DNA of 64,000 bases from Plasmodium malariae (lineage: Eukaryota; Apicomplexa; Aconoidasida; Haemosporida; Plasmodiidae): assembly GCF_900090045.1 (NCBI RefSeq), contig NC_041781.1, positions 1,319,501 through 1,383,500 of the forward strand, written 5' to 3'. How positions within the stretch are numbered: the stretch's first letter is position 1; each line of letters begins with the position of its first letter. Below the pieces are notes generated by a model, which was not told the DNA's origin, did not search any database, and saw only the letters and a program-made list of their open reading frames with translations. A program made the translations under genes and the position numbers. Below, one piece after another: positions 1 through 13,007 of this stretch.

Positions 1-6
1 TTATTT

Positions 7-3000
7 ATGCACGACAAATATAATATGAACTGTTCAGAAAAAAAAAAAAATTTCGATCATGTAAATTATGAACTAGATAGCTATAATTCAGGAAAAGTTG
101 GAAGCAAGAAAAAAATTGATGTGTGCAAAGGTGTAAGTTGTACAATGGATAACTTCTTGAAAGAACCGGAAAAGGACTGCAGTGGTTTAGAGAAAATTCT
201 AAACAATGAAGTACAAGTAGAAGTGAAAGAAAGGAAAGATGAGGAGGGGCAGGCGCAGGAGCAGGAAGGGCAAGAAAACGAGGAAGATGCAAAAAAAGAG
301 GAAGAAAAAGAAAAAATAGAAGAAGAAACAGAAAAAAAAGAGGAAGAAACAGAAAAAAAAGAGGAAGAAACAGAAAAAAAAGAGGAAGAAATAGAAAAAA
401 AAGAGGAAGAAACAGAAAAAAAAGAGGAAGAAATAGAAAAAAAAGAGGAAGAAACAGAAAAAAAAGAGGAAGAAATAGAAAAAAAAGAGGAAGAAACAGA
501 AAAAGAAAACTATTTTGAAGAATTAAAGTACAATTTAAAAAAAGTGGAACATATAACAACATCAAAGGAAAAGGAGCAAACAAAAGAGAATGACAAAATA
601 TATGATTTAAAAATAAATGGAAATAATGATTTTCATAATGAACAGAGTTACTTAACACTTGGAAAGGGCAATTGTCCAGTTGGTGAGAGCAATAAAATAC
701 TAAATGATAGTAATAATATAAAATATTCCCCGTTAAATAAACAAAAATACGTCCTGGTTCATAGTAATGAGCATGTACATAATCTTTCGAGTAATTCCAC
801 TCATATAGACAGTTCAGAAATATTCTGCTCTAAGAGCGTGAATGAGGACAGTATTAAAGATGCATCTTTTCCACATTCTGCAAGCGAGACAAATTGGTTA
901 GAAATGAACAGCAGTTATATTATCAACTGTAGTAAAGAATGTAAAAGGGAAAAAAGTTTTAATAAAACCCCTAATGGTGGAAGTATAAATGAAGAATGTA
1001 CCATGGATAAAGGGAAACCCAGTCCTCACAAACGTATCAATGATGAAATTAGAGTATTAACTCTTCCAGAAAAAGATAAAATAAAATTGATGAAAAATGA
1101 TTCTGCACACAAAACGGAAATGGGTAGCACACAGATGCAGAAGAATGAAAGGGACGAGGGAAATAAAGAAGAAAGCGCCCAGGAAGTAGTAGAGAGTAGA
1201 AATATCGAGGAAGAGTATAGCAATAACGAAGAAGAGGGTAGCAATAACGAAGAAGAGAGTAGAAATATCGAGAAAGAGTATAGCAATAACGAAGATGAGA
1301 GTAGCAATAACGAAGATGAGAGTAGCAATAACGAAGATGAGAGTAGCAATAACGAAGAAGAGAGTAGCAATAACGAAGAAGAGAGTAGCAATAACGAAGA
1401 AGAGAGTAGCAATAACGAAGAAGAGAGTAGCAATAACGAAGAAGAGAGTAGCAATAACGAAGAAGAGAGTAGCAATGACGAAGAAGAGAGTAGCAATGAC
1501 GAAGAAGAATATAAGGAAGAGGGGGTGGAGATTCCGACTAGACGCTCTATTAGTGAACGGGGGAAAAAAGAAGCTAGTGATGAAAAAAACAATAGCTCAG
1601 GTCAGGAAGAAGAAAAGAAATATGTAAAGGCAATGCAAAAGGGAGAAGATTTCCATAATAACTGTGAGAACAGTGAGGAGGAAAAACAAAGCATGAGTCT
1701 AACATCAACAAACACAAATCCGAATTGTTCTAAAAGGAAACCTATTGACACGGATAACTTGAATGATGAGAGATATACAGGTTCTATTTATAATGAAAAG
1801 ATAAAGAATAATTTAAGGACAAAAGGAAAAACGGATGAGGAGGTGAGCAAATATAATTATAATTTACATTTATTTAATGAAATTTTAAAATATAAAGATC
1901 AGTTACATTATGTTCACGATAAAGGACTAGCAGAAGCGGAAGAAGAGGCAGAAATATTTTCGCAAAGTTTTTCGAAAAGCTGTTCAGAAAAGTGTGCAAA
2001 AAATGCTCGTGTACAGGTAAATAAAAAGATAAATGAGAATAAAAATAATTTTAAGGAAAATGAAATAAATAGTAATACTTCCAAACTAAGTGCAACAGGA
2101 AATACAAATCTGTGGTGTAATCATAATATATTCAGTAAAGAAACATACACATGTGGGTGTGAGAAAGCAGAAGGAGGTGAGGAGTTACACTGTTCTGTTT
2201 ATAACACGTTAAGCAGTAGTAAAGATTCCAAGTTGAACTACCATCCCCCCTTAAATGATAATCATACTGACGATCCTGATGGTGTGTATAGCCGAAGTAG
2301 CAGTTGCGAAAGCCACAGTAGCAGTAGTCATAGTAACAGACGCTACAGTAGTAGCCACAACTGTGATAATAGTTCTTCCATTGATGTAAAGAGGAATGAG
2401 GTGGATGAGGTGGATGAAGAAGAGAAACAGGGAAAGTCTATGAAGTTACTGAGAAGAGAGAAGCACAACAAACATAATAATTTACCCATAGGAAAACAAA
2501 AACCAGTTACCATAAATGTTAAAAGGAAAGTAGACATACATTTTAAAAACATTTATTTTGTAAAGTACAAGCACATTAAATGTGTAGTTACGAACAATTC
2601 TGGACTTGTTGTGCACTCTTTCATTTTTTATAAAAACTCATTTAACGTAGATAAAGAAGATAATTTTTATAAAATATATAATAAAAATAAAGAAAATTTT
2701 AATTCTCACAAATATGAAGATATTACAGGCATATTAAAAGAACTAAAGAAAATAATAACTACTAACGTAACTTTTCAACTTACATTTAATGCTCAGATTG
2801 TTGACGGGAAAACAGAAGTACCCTCGTCAGAGGTAATATTGGCAAAGCTTGCAAGCGTTTACATATATGCTGTTACGCAACTTCGTTTTATTTATTCATT
2901 GGTTTCGTTCTTTCGTTTTAATTTTTCTTTCTTTTCTTTCTTTTTTTTCGTTTTAATTTTTCTTTCTTTTCTTTCTTTTCTTTCTTTTTTTTCGTTTTAA

Positions 3001-6000
3001 TTTTTCTTTCTTTTTTTTCTTTTCTTTTCTCTTTTTTATTTTATTATATTTTTTAGCTTATATTTTATTTTATTTATCTTATTTATTTTATTTTTTTTTT
3101 TTTTACTCCCTTAAAACTGTTTAAAATGGTTCTAATTGCGTTTCCCCATTTATGTTAATTACCCCCCGCCCCTCTCACACTAACTCCTTTTTCGTTTTCA
3201 CTACTTATGCCAGTTTTACAGATTAAGTTTTTACGGAATTGAAGAAATACCAATAATAGAAGAGGAAAATAAATCGAAGGGAGAGAAGAAGAATGGAGCA
3301 AAAGAAAACACGAATAAGACAAAACTGGGAAAGAGTGGAATGGTAGAAGGAAAAAAATTGAACATAGAAATGGATAGTAGCAAATTGCCATGTGAACCAA
3401 CTGCATGCAGCAGCTTGTCACAGAGCGCCACAGATGTCAACAAGCTGAGTAGTAAGACAGTGGTAAAAAATTCCTATATAGGATTCACTATACTTCATCT
3501 AAAGTATATGCAGCAAATGCAAGAGGAGGGGTACATACACTTGAACATTTCCGATAAAAAAAAAGAAAATTGTAATTTTATGAAAAATTACAATAATAAG
3601 GAGGTGCAGCAGGGGATGGAGCAAAAGAAGGAGCAAAGAAAGGAGCAGATAATAGAACAGGGGACGAAGCAGCAGACTAAAAGTCAGTATGCTTACATCT
3701 TGGATGACAAAATAAATGAAAACATTCCTACCTCCAATCTAAGCTATGCTGAAAAAATGGGTATGTTATATAAACTTTTGTTTAATCATAGTTTAGATGT
3801 GTACTCCCAAAAAGTGTTCTTAGCATACCGATTTCTACCACACTATGGGGAGAAAAGGGGAAAGAAGTGGAGGGAGAAGGAACAGGGAAAACAGGCGGAA
3901 AAGGAGGAAAATGAGAAAAAGGCGGATGAAACAAAAAATGAAGCATCCCCCGGACAAAAAGTAGCCCCCAAACCAAGGAATATAACATATGAACACATTT
4001 TACAAATTGTTCAAAAGAACGATTATGCGAACAGTTCAAATATTAAAAAGACTTTACAACTGTGTTTACAAAACTATTATAAAAGGTGTTCTCAGTCTAT
4101 GTATCACCACGCTAGTCTTTCTCTATTTGAACAAAGAGGAAAAGAATGTGTAACAGAAAAATATGCATCTATTAAAAATGAGGATAGAGATAAAGCTCCA
4201 ACCATTTTGGGTTATCCGAATAACGTACAAGTTGATAACACTTTTTCGAAAAATCACAATTTTGAAAAAAATTTCTTCATTAATCATGCCCAAGAAGAAG
4301 CACAGCAAGAGAGGGAAGAACAAGTAAAGGATAGAGTGGAGGGAAGGAAAGAGACCAACGTAGAGATAGAAACATATAAAGAAGTAGTGTCAGAGATGGA
4401 AGAGTTAGAGTACAATAAAATGAAGAGATACTGGGCAGAACACATGGATGAGTTACTCCAATTGGATGAGCATTGTGATATTCACGAAGGGGTAAGAAGT
4501 CAACTCATGGACATCCTTTGCAAAAATGTAGATAGTAGGAATAAAAAAATAGAAAGCATGCAAAGCATTATACATAAATATACAATTGGAATTAATGACT
4601 ATTTTGATTTCATTGAATATACTAGAAATAATCGCATATACGAAATTTACGAAGAAAATAAAAAATTAAAAAATTTTCTAAAAGACTCAAGTATCTTTTT
4701 TATTGATGCATTAATAGATAGTCACCATGAAATACAAAAGTTAAAACACAGTATTAAAAATGTCAACATTTTATATAATAAAGAAAAAATGAATAACTGC
4801 CAAAAAGTGAATAACTCTCAAAAAGTGAATAATTGTCAAAAAGTGAATAGTCAAAAAATGAATAACTCTCAAAAAGTGAATAATTGTCAAGATAGAGTTT
4901 TGCAAAATGATCTGTATTACCCAGTTGATACATTAAATAAAGAAAATTCCATTTTTCAAAGTATAATTAGTAATGCTACCCCACTCAACAAATTACATAC
5001 TACAGATACCACAACAAGTGGTGTTAATTACAAAGACGATTATTATCGAGATGGAAGCAATCAAAGTAAAAGATACAACAAAATACAAAAGAGCGGAAAT
5101 TATTGCACTAGTAATTATAGTCTAAATAAAAGTTTTCCTCATTTTTACCTCAAAAGGGGAAAGAGCTTGGTCATGCCATATGATCCTGCTGATAATGATG
5201 AAAATAAAGAAAAAAAATTGAGCAACAGTCTTTTTCATAAGAAAGGGTATATAGGTGGTAGGGAAATAATGACTGAGTACTTACTTAACGGAGGAGTAAC
5301 TCTAAAAAATAAAAAAAAAGAAAAACATTTTACTAAATCAATGGAAAAGTTGAAATTACCAAAAACATTTCGATCTTTTAACTTGTGCGAAGAAAAATGT
5401 AGTACTCCTAATCCTTGTGGTAGCGAACGTTACGGTTGTGTGCAAAAGAGGGGAAAGAGCTCCCTTTCCTACACGTGCCAATTATGGAAAAACAAAAATT
5501 TCGTTAACTCCGCACCATGGGGTAGCGAACAAAGCAGGAGAAATAACAATAGCAACAAGAGCCTCTGCAGCGGGAGCAACTTTGCCGATGGTAGTCATGA
5601 TAACGGCCTTAGCAGTGTGTCAAAAATTTGTCAAACGGCCAAAAACGAATGTTTAAGAATATATTCTGACCAAGTCAGGCAAAATAGAAGTGTACAAGGG
5701 GGGGACAAAATATATGGAAATAATTCCATAAAAAGTAGCATAAAAGATAGTACAAAAAGTCGTACAAAAAGTCGTACAAAAAGTAGTACAAAAAGTAGTA
5801 CAAAAGGTAGTACAAAAAGTAGTACAAAAAGTAGTACAAAAAGTAGTACAAAAAGTAGAATGAAAGAGGAGTGTGATTTTGTAGAAGAGCCGAGCGATAA
5901 ATGCATATATAGTAAAACAAGCACATTGGAGTGCAATACGGATAAGATGAAAAGTCGATCTTTAAGTGGGAACGCATATTTACAGGAGCGTAATCCCAGT

Positions 6001-7635
6001 AGTTTCGTAAATTCAAGCAACAACGAAATGAAAAAAAAAAAAAAAAAAAATAAAAATAAGTATGTAAATAACTCAAAAAATAAGGTTATGATGTTATCAC
6101 GTGCTTATAGCGGGAACTCCATTCCTTCTAGTACCTCTATGATTGGGAGTTATTGTAAAAAGGTAAATTCTAAAGGGGAAACAAAACATACTTTTATAAG
6201 TAGACACGATAAAAACAGAGCCGCTGAAGATTATAGGTTTACCAGTACTACTGGTGAGGAGAATGCGAAACATGAAAATTTTCAGAATAGTAAGAATATG
6301 AACAAAAATGCTAGTGATATATCTAAAAGTTGCAGTCATACAGAGAGTAACAACATTAGGAATGCCCATAATTCTAATAGCAGTAATAAAACATACGCAT
6401 TAATTCTATCCAATGAGAATGTAATAAAGGAGTATAATACGTACCGTGTAAATAATCTGAACATCAACTTAAATAAAAAGAGTATTAGAAAGGAAAAAAA
6501 TAATTATGATACAAGTGAAATATTAAAAAAGGAATTTTTTCAAAATGATGTAATAGCTCCAGCGAAAAAAGAAAATCATCATTTACTTAAAATGAACAGT
6601 CTTATTATAGATAAAGTAAACAGTTCCACAATGACTGAGAATAACATGAATACTCATAGCAATGGGAAAAAGGAAAATACAGAAAAAAAGTGCAAAATGT
6701 CTCAAATGGGCAAAATATCTCAAATGGGAAAAATATCTCAAAAGGGCAAAATATCTCAAATGGGTAAAATATCCCAAATGGGTAAAATAGCCAATGTAAA
6801 AAAAGTACCAAACGCACAGATATCTGAAGGTGAAGCAAAAATGCTATCTAGACGTGAACAGGACAAAGATATCGGCAGCAATTTTGAAATAGCCAACTTC
6901 AAGTATTTGAAAAAGAACGGTGAAGCGGAAATTACTGGTATTAGCGGTATTAGCGGTATTGGCGGTATTAGCGGTATTAGCGGTATTAGCGGTATTGGCG
7001 GTATTAGCGGTATTAGCGGTACTAGCGGTACTAGCGGTATTAGCGGTATTAGCGGTATTAGTGGCAGTAACAGAGATAGCCGAAGTAGTCTTATCAGAAG
7101 GGTTAGCAATAGCCTCAGTCACAACAATATTAATTTGAAAAAAGAATACATAGAAGGTTTAGTATCCTCGTACGATGATTGTATCTCAAGCGGGAATGCG
7201 AATGGAAATAGTGAACGGGGTACATTACACAATGCGCAGAAGCAAAATGGGGGGAAAAAATATACAAACACGAAAATAAGTAGCAGCTCACAGTTAAATG
7301 AGAAGAGCTCAAACAATGATATTAATGCTATAAAAAAAATAATTGATTACAATGTGACAAGGCAGGATAAATTTACCTTACACAATAGTGAAGAAAAAAA
7401 TGCTGTTCTAAAAAATATTAATAACAATGGCAAACTAAAGTCAAACATTATTGTTAACGAAAAAAAAGATAATAAAAATGTAGGGAATACTAGTAAAATG
7501 ATAGAAATAGAAAAAAATAAAAACAAATATTCACAGGACGCTTATATTTTAGATATCATAAATAAAAATTTGAGTAAGTCTTTCAATCAGCTTGACAAGA
7601 TAAAGAGGAAAATGAATAAACATTTGGTCGTTTAA
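7..7635 (+). CDS. Large low-complexity conserved Plasmodium protein, two exons
   Basis: I do not recognise this protein. Exon 1 runs from the first in-frame ATG at 7 to 2832. It is followed by GT at 2833, and exon 2 starts after the AG at 3212-3213 and runs 3214-7635. Both borders are phase 0, giving about 2415 residues. The upstream bases are also open, so the true start may lie outside the window. Most of the protein is hydrophilic low complexity, with six separate repeat arrays: KKEEETE heptads (331-501), ESSNNEE heptads (about 1213-1509), KVNNSQ units (4794-4891), SSTK units (5749-5858), QMGKIS units (6694-6792) and GIS triplets (6937-7065). Two parts look folded. One is a beta-rich stretch around residues 830-960 that spans the intron. 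The other is a helical, probably coiled-coil stretch around residues 1345-1465. No signal peptide or membrane segment is seen. A cytoskeletal or scaffold role would be a guess. Confidence 0.85.
2833..3213 (+). other. Intron of the large 5' gene
   Basis: A 381-base intron with a GTAATA donor and a TGCCAG acceptor, both phase 0. It contains TTTCTTTTC and TTTATTTT runs typical of Plasmodium introns. The frame happens to stay open for about 170 bases past the donor, so an ORF finder overshoots here. Using the later AG at 3220-3221 would break the frame, which supports the AG at 3213. Confidence 0.7.
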
Positions 7636-8331
7636 CGTTCTACATATCTGCAGCGTAATTTGCGCAAATTGCCAGTAGCTCATCACACAGGAGGAGGTGT
7701 ATACATAGACATGTATTAATATGTATTAATATATATCATTCATGTACATCTGCGGGTGTATGTAGCATAGTATTGTTAAAACATCACAACAAGTTTTCAT
7801 CTCTCCGCCCAGTTCTTATCACATTATATCATATCATATAATATCATGTAATATCCCTTTTTTTTTTTTTCTGGTCATGCTATTTAGTAACACTGCACAC
7901 ATTTCTTTTTTCTTTTTTCTTTTTTTTTTTTTTTTTTTTTGTTTTTTATTTCCATCCATTTTTTCTTTTATTCCACTTCATATATAATACATGTGTATTT
8001 TATTTCGCTCCTTTACAATATATGAATAATTTGTAAATAGGACCTTATATAAGTAAAAGCATACTACTACGTTACTACAAGTATGTATAATTTTATAAGC
8101 ATCTTTCATTCTTTTTGCTCTTCATTTCAGTCGCCTGTTGCGTTATATTACACTATTACATTATTAAAATATATATTTTCGTATCTTTATAATCTTATAT
8201 TTCCAAATTTTTATGTTCATATTTTTATTTTCACAGACTTCTATTTTTTCATAATTTTTCAATTTTTTTCTGTACTATTATTTAAATAGAGAGTGTATTT
8301 TTTTTTTCTATTAATATTATAAACTTAATTC

Positions 8332-8381
<50 letters not shown>

Positions 8382-9457
8382 GAAAAATGTTATCATAGAA
8401 ACGAAATAAATCGCGAAATTGGAATGGGCTACAAATTTACAAAACGTGGATCTTTTATCTTTAATGCTTAATTTTTACTGTTTTATATTTTATCATTTAT
8501 ATTTTATCATTTATATTTTATCATTTATGTTTTATCATTTATGTTTTATCATTTATGTTTTATCATTTATATCTTTCATATTTTATCTTTTTTCCTTTAT
8601 CCTTTAGATTGTATTTTTTTTTTTTTTTTTGTTCGTTTCAATGTATAATTCGTAGAAATGAAATTTCGGTATACTATTGATGTATGCTTAGGTGAAAAAA
8701 AAAATAAACAAGCACAAATTTGTACATTATACGTACATACATATATACATTATACGTACATACATATATACATTATACGTACATACATATATACATTATA
8801 CGTACATACATATATACATTATACGTACATACATATATACATTATGCGTACATACATATATACATTTATGTACATACATATATACATTATACGTACATAC
8901 ATGTATACATTTACATATATACATGTATAATATATAAAGATATATTATATTACCCCATTTGGAAGCGTACATTTTTACTTCCCTTTATTTTGCAATTTCG
9001 CCGTTTTGTTATTTCACCGTTTTGATATTTCACCGTTTTGATATTTTGTGTTCTCTATTTTTTTGGGCTCTTTTTCTCGCCCATAAATCTTAGAAACAAT
9101 TTGAAGGAGAAAGGAAAAAACAGATCTACCCCTTCGTGCTTAACATATAATTAACGACACATATATAAAAAATTTTCTGTAATTATTATCATCCCTTCGT
9201 TTATTCCTTGCTTCCTGCCTCCCTCTCTCCACCCTACATGTATGTAGCTTCACGAATGGGAAGGCAAACAAATTGCAATGTGGTCTGCGTAGCTCGTGTC
9301 CAAAAGTGAAAAAAAAAAAAAATAAAAAAAATAATAAAATTACATTGCAAAAATAAGCAAAACAATAATGGTTAATAATTGATGCTACTTTTGTGGAAGT
9401 ATTATCGTGTCGTTCTAACATTCTAGCGCTCACATATTCTTCCAACTATATAGCAGA

Positions 9458-9491
<34 letters not shown>

Positions 9492-9511
9492 CAAGCCATT
9501 ACAATAAAAAG
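7636..9511. other. Spacer between the large gene and SF3A3
   Basis: No convincing gene was seen in these 1.9 kb. It holds poly-T tracts (about 7918-7940 and 8337-8376), a 15-bp TTTTATCATTTATAT-type array at about 8483-8577, and a 23-bp ACGTACATACATATATACATT-type array at about 8727-8934. A poly-T run at 9460-9490 sits just before the SF3A3 start. A short ATG frame at 8658 enters the 23-bp array and is probably not a gene. Confidence 0.6.
8727..8934. repeat. 23-bp minisatellite
   Basis: About eight to nine near-perfect copies of a 23-base unit built around CATTATACGTACATACATA. Because 23 is not a multiple of three, the array stays open in several frames and creates spurious ORFs of 81-101 codons. 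Confidence 0.85.
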
Positions 9512-11374
9512 ATGGCGCAATTTTTAATTGAGCAAATACGATACATACACGAAGAAATTGAATTAATAGAGAAGGCAATAGCAGAACTGATTGAAGAGAA
9601 GGTAAAGAACAGTAAGAAAAGTATTTTGTATGATTACTCCATAAATTATTTAGTGGAAAAAGTGCAAAAGAAATCAAAACTGTTGTTGCAATATTATAAT
9701 GATGAAGACAATTTAAAAAAAGAAGAGATGCAATTTATATCTGGAAAAACAAATGATGAGAAGAATGATGTGTGGAAAAATTATTACGAGAGAATTAAAT
9801 ATGTTAAAGATTATCATAAAAAAACAAATATTAAAAAGATCGAAATTAAGAGTTACAAGTTATATAAAAATGAAGCCTTAAAAAATAATAATTTGAAGGA
9901 ACTTTTTTCACCTTTAGAAAAAAAAGGAAAATATATGGACATGAGTAAATTTTACAATGATTTTATAAATATCAAAAAGATTAAAGAATTCCGCATGAAC
10001 ATGTTTAGAAAGAAGGAAATGATTAACCGGAAAAAAAAAAGCGTATCTACCAAAGGAGGAGGCGCTAATAGTGTAAACAACAATAGTGGAGGTACTCATA
10101 ACGGAAGCGGAAACGACGTAGTTCCAAATAATGATGGTGCAAACGAGAACAACTGCACGAGCAGGAGCAAACATAGCAGCACAACACGCTTGAACGAATT
10201 CAAGGAAATGGACCTAGTAACCTATTTGCATAATTTTACGAGGTTTTACTACATTCCAAGATATTGCAAATACAGAAATGAAGAATACAAAAATTATTTA
10301 CAAAACTTGTTACATTATTTGATGACGTTTTTTCAAAAAATCAATATACTTGTGGATTGTCAAAAAACGTTTGCACAATATGAAAAAAGCTTTAATGAAA
10401 AATTTGAAAATAAAGAAATAAAACAATGGGAAAAATTTACTTATGATTTAGATAACTATTGTAATATTAACGATAAGTTATATGCATCGGAAGGGACCTA
10501 TAAATGCTATCTGAAAAGTAAAAATTATGACGACGATTTAAAGAAATATTTAAAAAAACAATATACAGTGGAACAATTACAAGAAATAAAAAAAAATATA
10601 GAAATAGAGGATAAAGAAATGGCAAAATGGGAGTATTTAATTGAGCTTTACAAAAATATTTTAAATAAAAAATTTCAAAAAACTGTTGAGAACATACAAA
10701 GAAAACAAGCTTTTACAATTGATGAAATACAAAAAAGAAAAAAAGCAGAAAAGAAAAATGAGCACCTGCTGAGTATAAAGGATGACATTCTGAATAGCAA
10801 AAATAATGGTACTATAAATGGTAGTAGTATTACTAATAGTATCACTAATAATGGGATTAATTATGATCACACCATTGATGCTTGGCTTAATTTAAATTTA
10901 TCAGCGTCCTCATCAGATTATGACTCTTCCGAATGCTCTGATGCAGGTAGTAATGAACAAGAAGAAGAAGAAGAAGAAAATGAGGATGAAAAACCTATTT
11001 ACAATCCTTTAAACTTACCATTAGGATATGATAATAAACCCATACCTTATTGGTTATATAAATTACATGGTCTTTCAAAAGAATATAAATGTGAAATATG
11101 CGGAAATTATTCTTATTTCGGTAGAGCAATGTTCGAAAAACATTTCTACGAATGGAGGCATTCCTTCGGAATGAAATGCTTAAATATACCAAACACATTA
11201 CACTTCAAAGAAATTACGAAAATTGAGGATGCATTAAATTTGTACGAAAAACTTAAAAAACAGACACAACTGAATATTTTTAAGCCTGACCAGGAAGTGG
11301 AGTGCGAAGATTCCAAGGGAAACGTTATGAACATAAAAGCCTATGACGATTTGAAAAGACAGGGCTTGCTCTAA
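9512..11374 (+). CDS. SF3A3: Splicing factor 3A subunit 3 (SF3a60/Prp9)
   Basis: A single exon of 620 residues. In other eukaryotes SF3A3 joins SF3A1 and SF3A2 in the SF3a complex of the mature U2 snRNP and helps it bind the branch-point region in the nucleus. The N-terminus (MAQFLIEQIRYIHEEI) matches the family's opening helix. A helical central part follows. The C-terminal matrin-type zinc finger lies at about residues 525-550, with CEICG, then H-FYEW-RH and the family sequence GMKCLNIPNT-HF. The C-terminus ends in the typical DLKRQGLL. Two low-complexity inserts (Asn/Gly near residues 185-230, and an acidic EQEEEEEENEDE run near 495) are parasite expansions. The start follows a poly-T stretch and is the first ATG of the frame. 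Confidence 0.95.
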   Translation: MAQFLIEQIRYIHEEIELIEKAIAELIEEKVKNSKKSILYDYSINYLVEKVQKKSKLLLQYYNDEDNLKKEEMQFISGKTNDEKNDVWKNYYERIKYVKDYHKKTNIKKIEIKSYKLYKNEALKNNNLKELFSPLEKKGKYMDMSKFYNDFINIKKIKEFRMNMFRKKEMINRKKKSVSTKGGGANSVNNNSGGTHNGSGNDVVPNNDGANENNCTSRSKHSSTTRLNEFKEMDLVTYLHNFTRFYYIPRYCKYRNEEYKNYLQNLLHYLMTFFQKINILVDCQKTFAQYEKSFNEKFENKEIKQWEKFTYDLDNYCNINDKLYASEGTYKCYLKSKNYDDDLKKYLKKQYTVEQLQEIKKNIEIEDKEMAKWEYLIELYKNILNKKFQKTVENIQRKQAFTIDEIQKRKKAEKKNEHLLSIKDDILNSKNNGTINGSSITNSITNNGINYDHTIDAWLNLNLSASSSDYDSSECSDAGSNEQEEEEEENEDEKPIYNPLNLPLGYDNKPIPYWLYKLHGLSKEYKCEICGNYSYFGRAMFEKHFYEWRHSFGMKCLNIPNTLHFKEITKIEDALNLYEKLKKQTQLNIFKPDQEVECEDSKGNVMNIKAYDDLKRQGLL

Positions 11375-11451
11375 TTTATTGCGCTTAGTTTTTCACGCAC
11401 ACACAAAGTGTGAAGAGCGAGGCGGCATTGCTTCCCTCCCCGCGCGTTACT

Positions 11452-11697
11452 TTGTTTTATTTTGTTTATTCTGTTTATTTTGTTCATTTCGTTCATTTCG
11501 TTTTATTTTGTTCATTTCGTTCATTTCATTCATTTCGTTTTATTTTGTTCATTTCGTTCATTTCATTCATTTCGTTTTATTTTGTTCATTTCGTTTTATT
11601 TTGTTCATTTCGTTTTATTTTGTTCATTTCGTTCATTTCATTCATTTCGTTACATTTTGTTTATTTCGTTTCATTTTGTTATATTTTGTTTTATTTC
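11452..11697. repeat. TTCATTTCGTTTTATTTTG minisatellite
   Basis: An irregular array built from TTCATTTCG and TTTTATTTTG submotifs, with higher-order copies. It reads as Phe/Ser/His-rich frames in all three forward phases, so the apparent ORFs over it (122, 110 and 107 codons) are not taken as genes. Confidence 0.8.
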
Positions 11698-11964
11698 CTA
11701 CTTACCTCCCTCTCACACACATACACATGCGCATACCCATGAAATAACGACGTCCCTTTTGTTGACATGCTTTTTCATTTATTGAAAGCACATTTGTTGT
11801 TATACTTATGTGCATCAATATATAAGTGTACATGTATTTACGTAATTATGCAATTACCCCTTTATTTCCCCACAGTTTTATACGTACATCGTAATTATTA
11901 TTTTTTTTGCATATTTCAGAGAATTGTTCTTTTGTGTTAATATGTGTATTTATATTTAGTTTTA

Positions 11965-12185
11965 TTTCACCATATTTCGTTTTACTTCTTCATATTTCGT
12001 TTTACTTCTTCATATATCGTTTTACTTCTTCATATTTTGTTTTACTTCTTCATATTTCGTTTTACTTCTTCATATTTCGTTTTACTTCTTCATATTTCGT
12101 TTTACTTCTTCATATTTCGTTTTACTTCTTCATATTTCGTTTTACTTCTTCATATTTCGTTTTACTTCTTCACATTTTGTTTTAT
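11965..12185. repeat. 20-bp minisatellite
   Basis: About eleven near-identical copies of CATATTTCGTTTTACTTCTT. A few copies carry single changes (for example ATATATCG and ATATTTTG). The apparent 143- and 89-codon ORFs across it are repeat translation. Confidence 0.9.
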
Positions 12186-12498
12186 TTTGTTTATCTTATT
12201 TTTTATTGTTTAATTAATTATTCTTTTACCGTAATAGCAGCCGTTTGGCGCGCCAATATTACGCCCCTCAATTTTCGTTTGTTTATGTGGACATATTTCC
12301 CTCGCCTCTCCCTCCAAATAATAATTACATATGCGTAAATATAAAATGGAGCTTTTTTAAACTTTTCCCCATTTTGTTACGTAATTAATGTAGTTTCTTT
12401 ATAACAATAAAAATTATAAAGCTATAATATGATTATGCAAAGTCGATACACGTTTTGTGAAATTTTTTAAAATTAATCTGTAGAACGTGCCCATAAAA

Positions 12499-13007
12499 AT
12501 GTAAGTTTGATGATATATTTTAAGATAATATTAATAAAAAAAAAAAAAAAAAAACCTGAACAAATCATATTTTTTCAGAAAAAAAAAAAAAAAAAAAAAG
12601 ACTTCGTTTTTAAGCCTACTTACATTTCTTTCATATGAGACAGTATCTCTTTGTGCACGAGTTTAGATATATACACATATGCGTTTATTTTGTTATTCAA
12701 ACATTGCGGAATTATAGAATCTCTAACAGGTCAAAAATTATACACTCCTACTTCCCTAGATATAGGTTTTTTGTTTGAAAAAAGGAAAAACAAATTCCCT
12801 ATTTGTCCAAATATGATTTGTCTTTTTTTCCACTTGAGAACGAATGTAAGTTTAAAGGATAAGCCCACAAATATTAAAAAGGTATTCATCCTAGAAAAAG
12901 ACTAAATATTACTTGTTTTAACGAATTCAAGGAGTAACATCATGATATATGTAATTATGTGTTTTGCAGCTGCAGCCGTAGCTATCTTTGTTATTTGCAT
13001 GGTTTAA
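12499..13007 (+). CDS. Predicted 45-residue single-pass membrane microprotein, four exons
   Basis: I assembled this from the sequence; no family is recognised. Exons: 12499-12500 (the A and T of the start codon), 12730-12765, 12858-12881 and 12932-13007. The start codon is split by an intron with a strong GTAAGT donor. The remaining junctions are phase 2 and phase 2, and every frame joins cleanly to the TAA at 13005-13007. The product begins MSKIIHSYFPRYRISP, is basic, and ends in a membrane segment from about residue 24 to the last residue (IMIYVIMCF ... AIFVICMV). A basic N-terminus plus one C-terminal helix fits a tail-anchored protein or a small mitochondrial respiratory-complex subunit; this is inference. 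The last intron is only 50 bases and the third exon only 24, which weakens the model. RNA-seq junctions would decide it. Confidence 0.5.

Larger units (their letters stand above)
11375..12498. other. Spacer with two minisatellites
   Basis: No gene was recognised. It contains an irregular TTCATTTCGTTTTATTTTG array (about 11452-11697) and a regular 20-bp array (about 11965-12185). A small GC-rich patch at 12231-12275 includes the palindrome GGCGCGCC, which stands out in this AT-rich DNA. The patch lies about 230 bases upstream of the microprotein start, so it may be promoter or 5' UTR sequence. Confidence 0.6.

Noticed and set aside
5..658. 217-codon minus-strand ORF
   Set aside because: It is the shadow of the KKEEETE repeat (Phe/Leu-rich) on the opposite strand.
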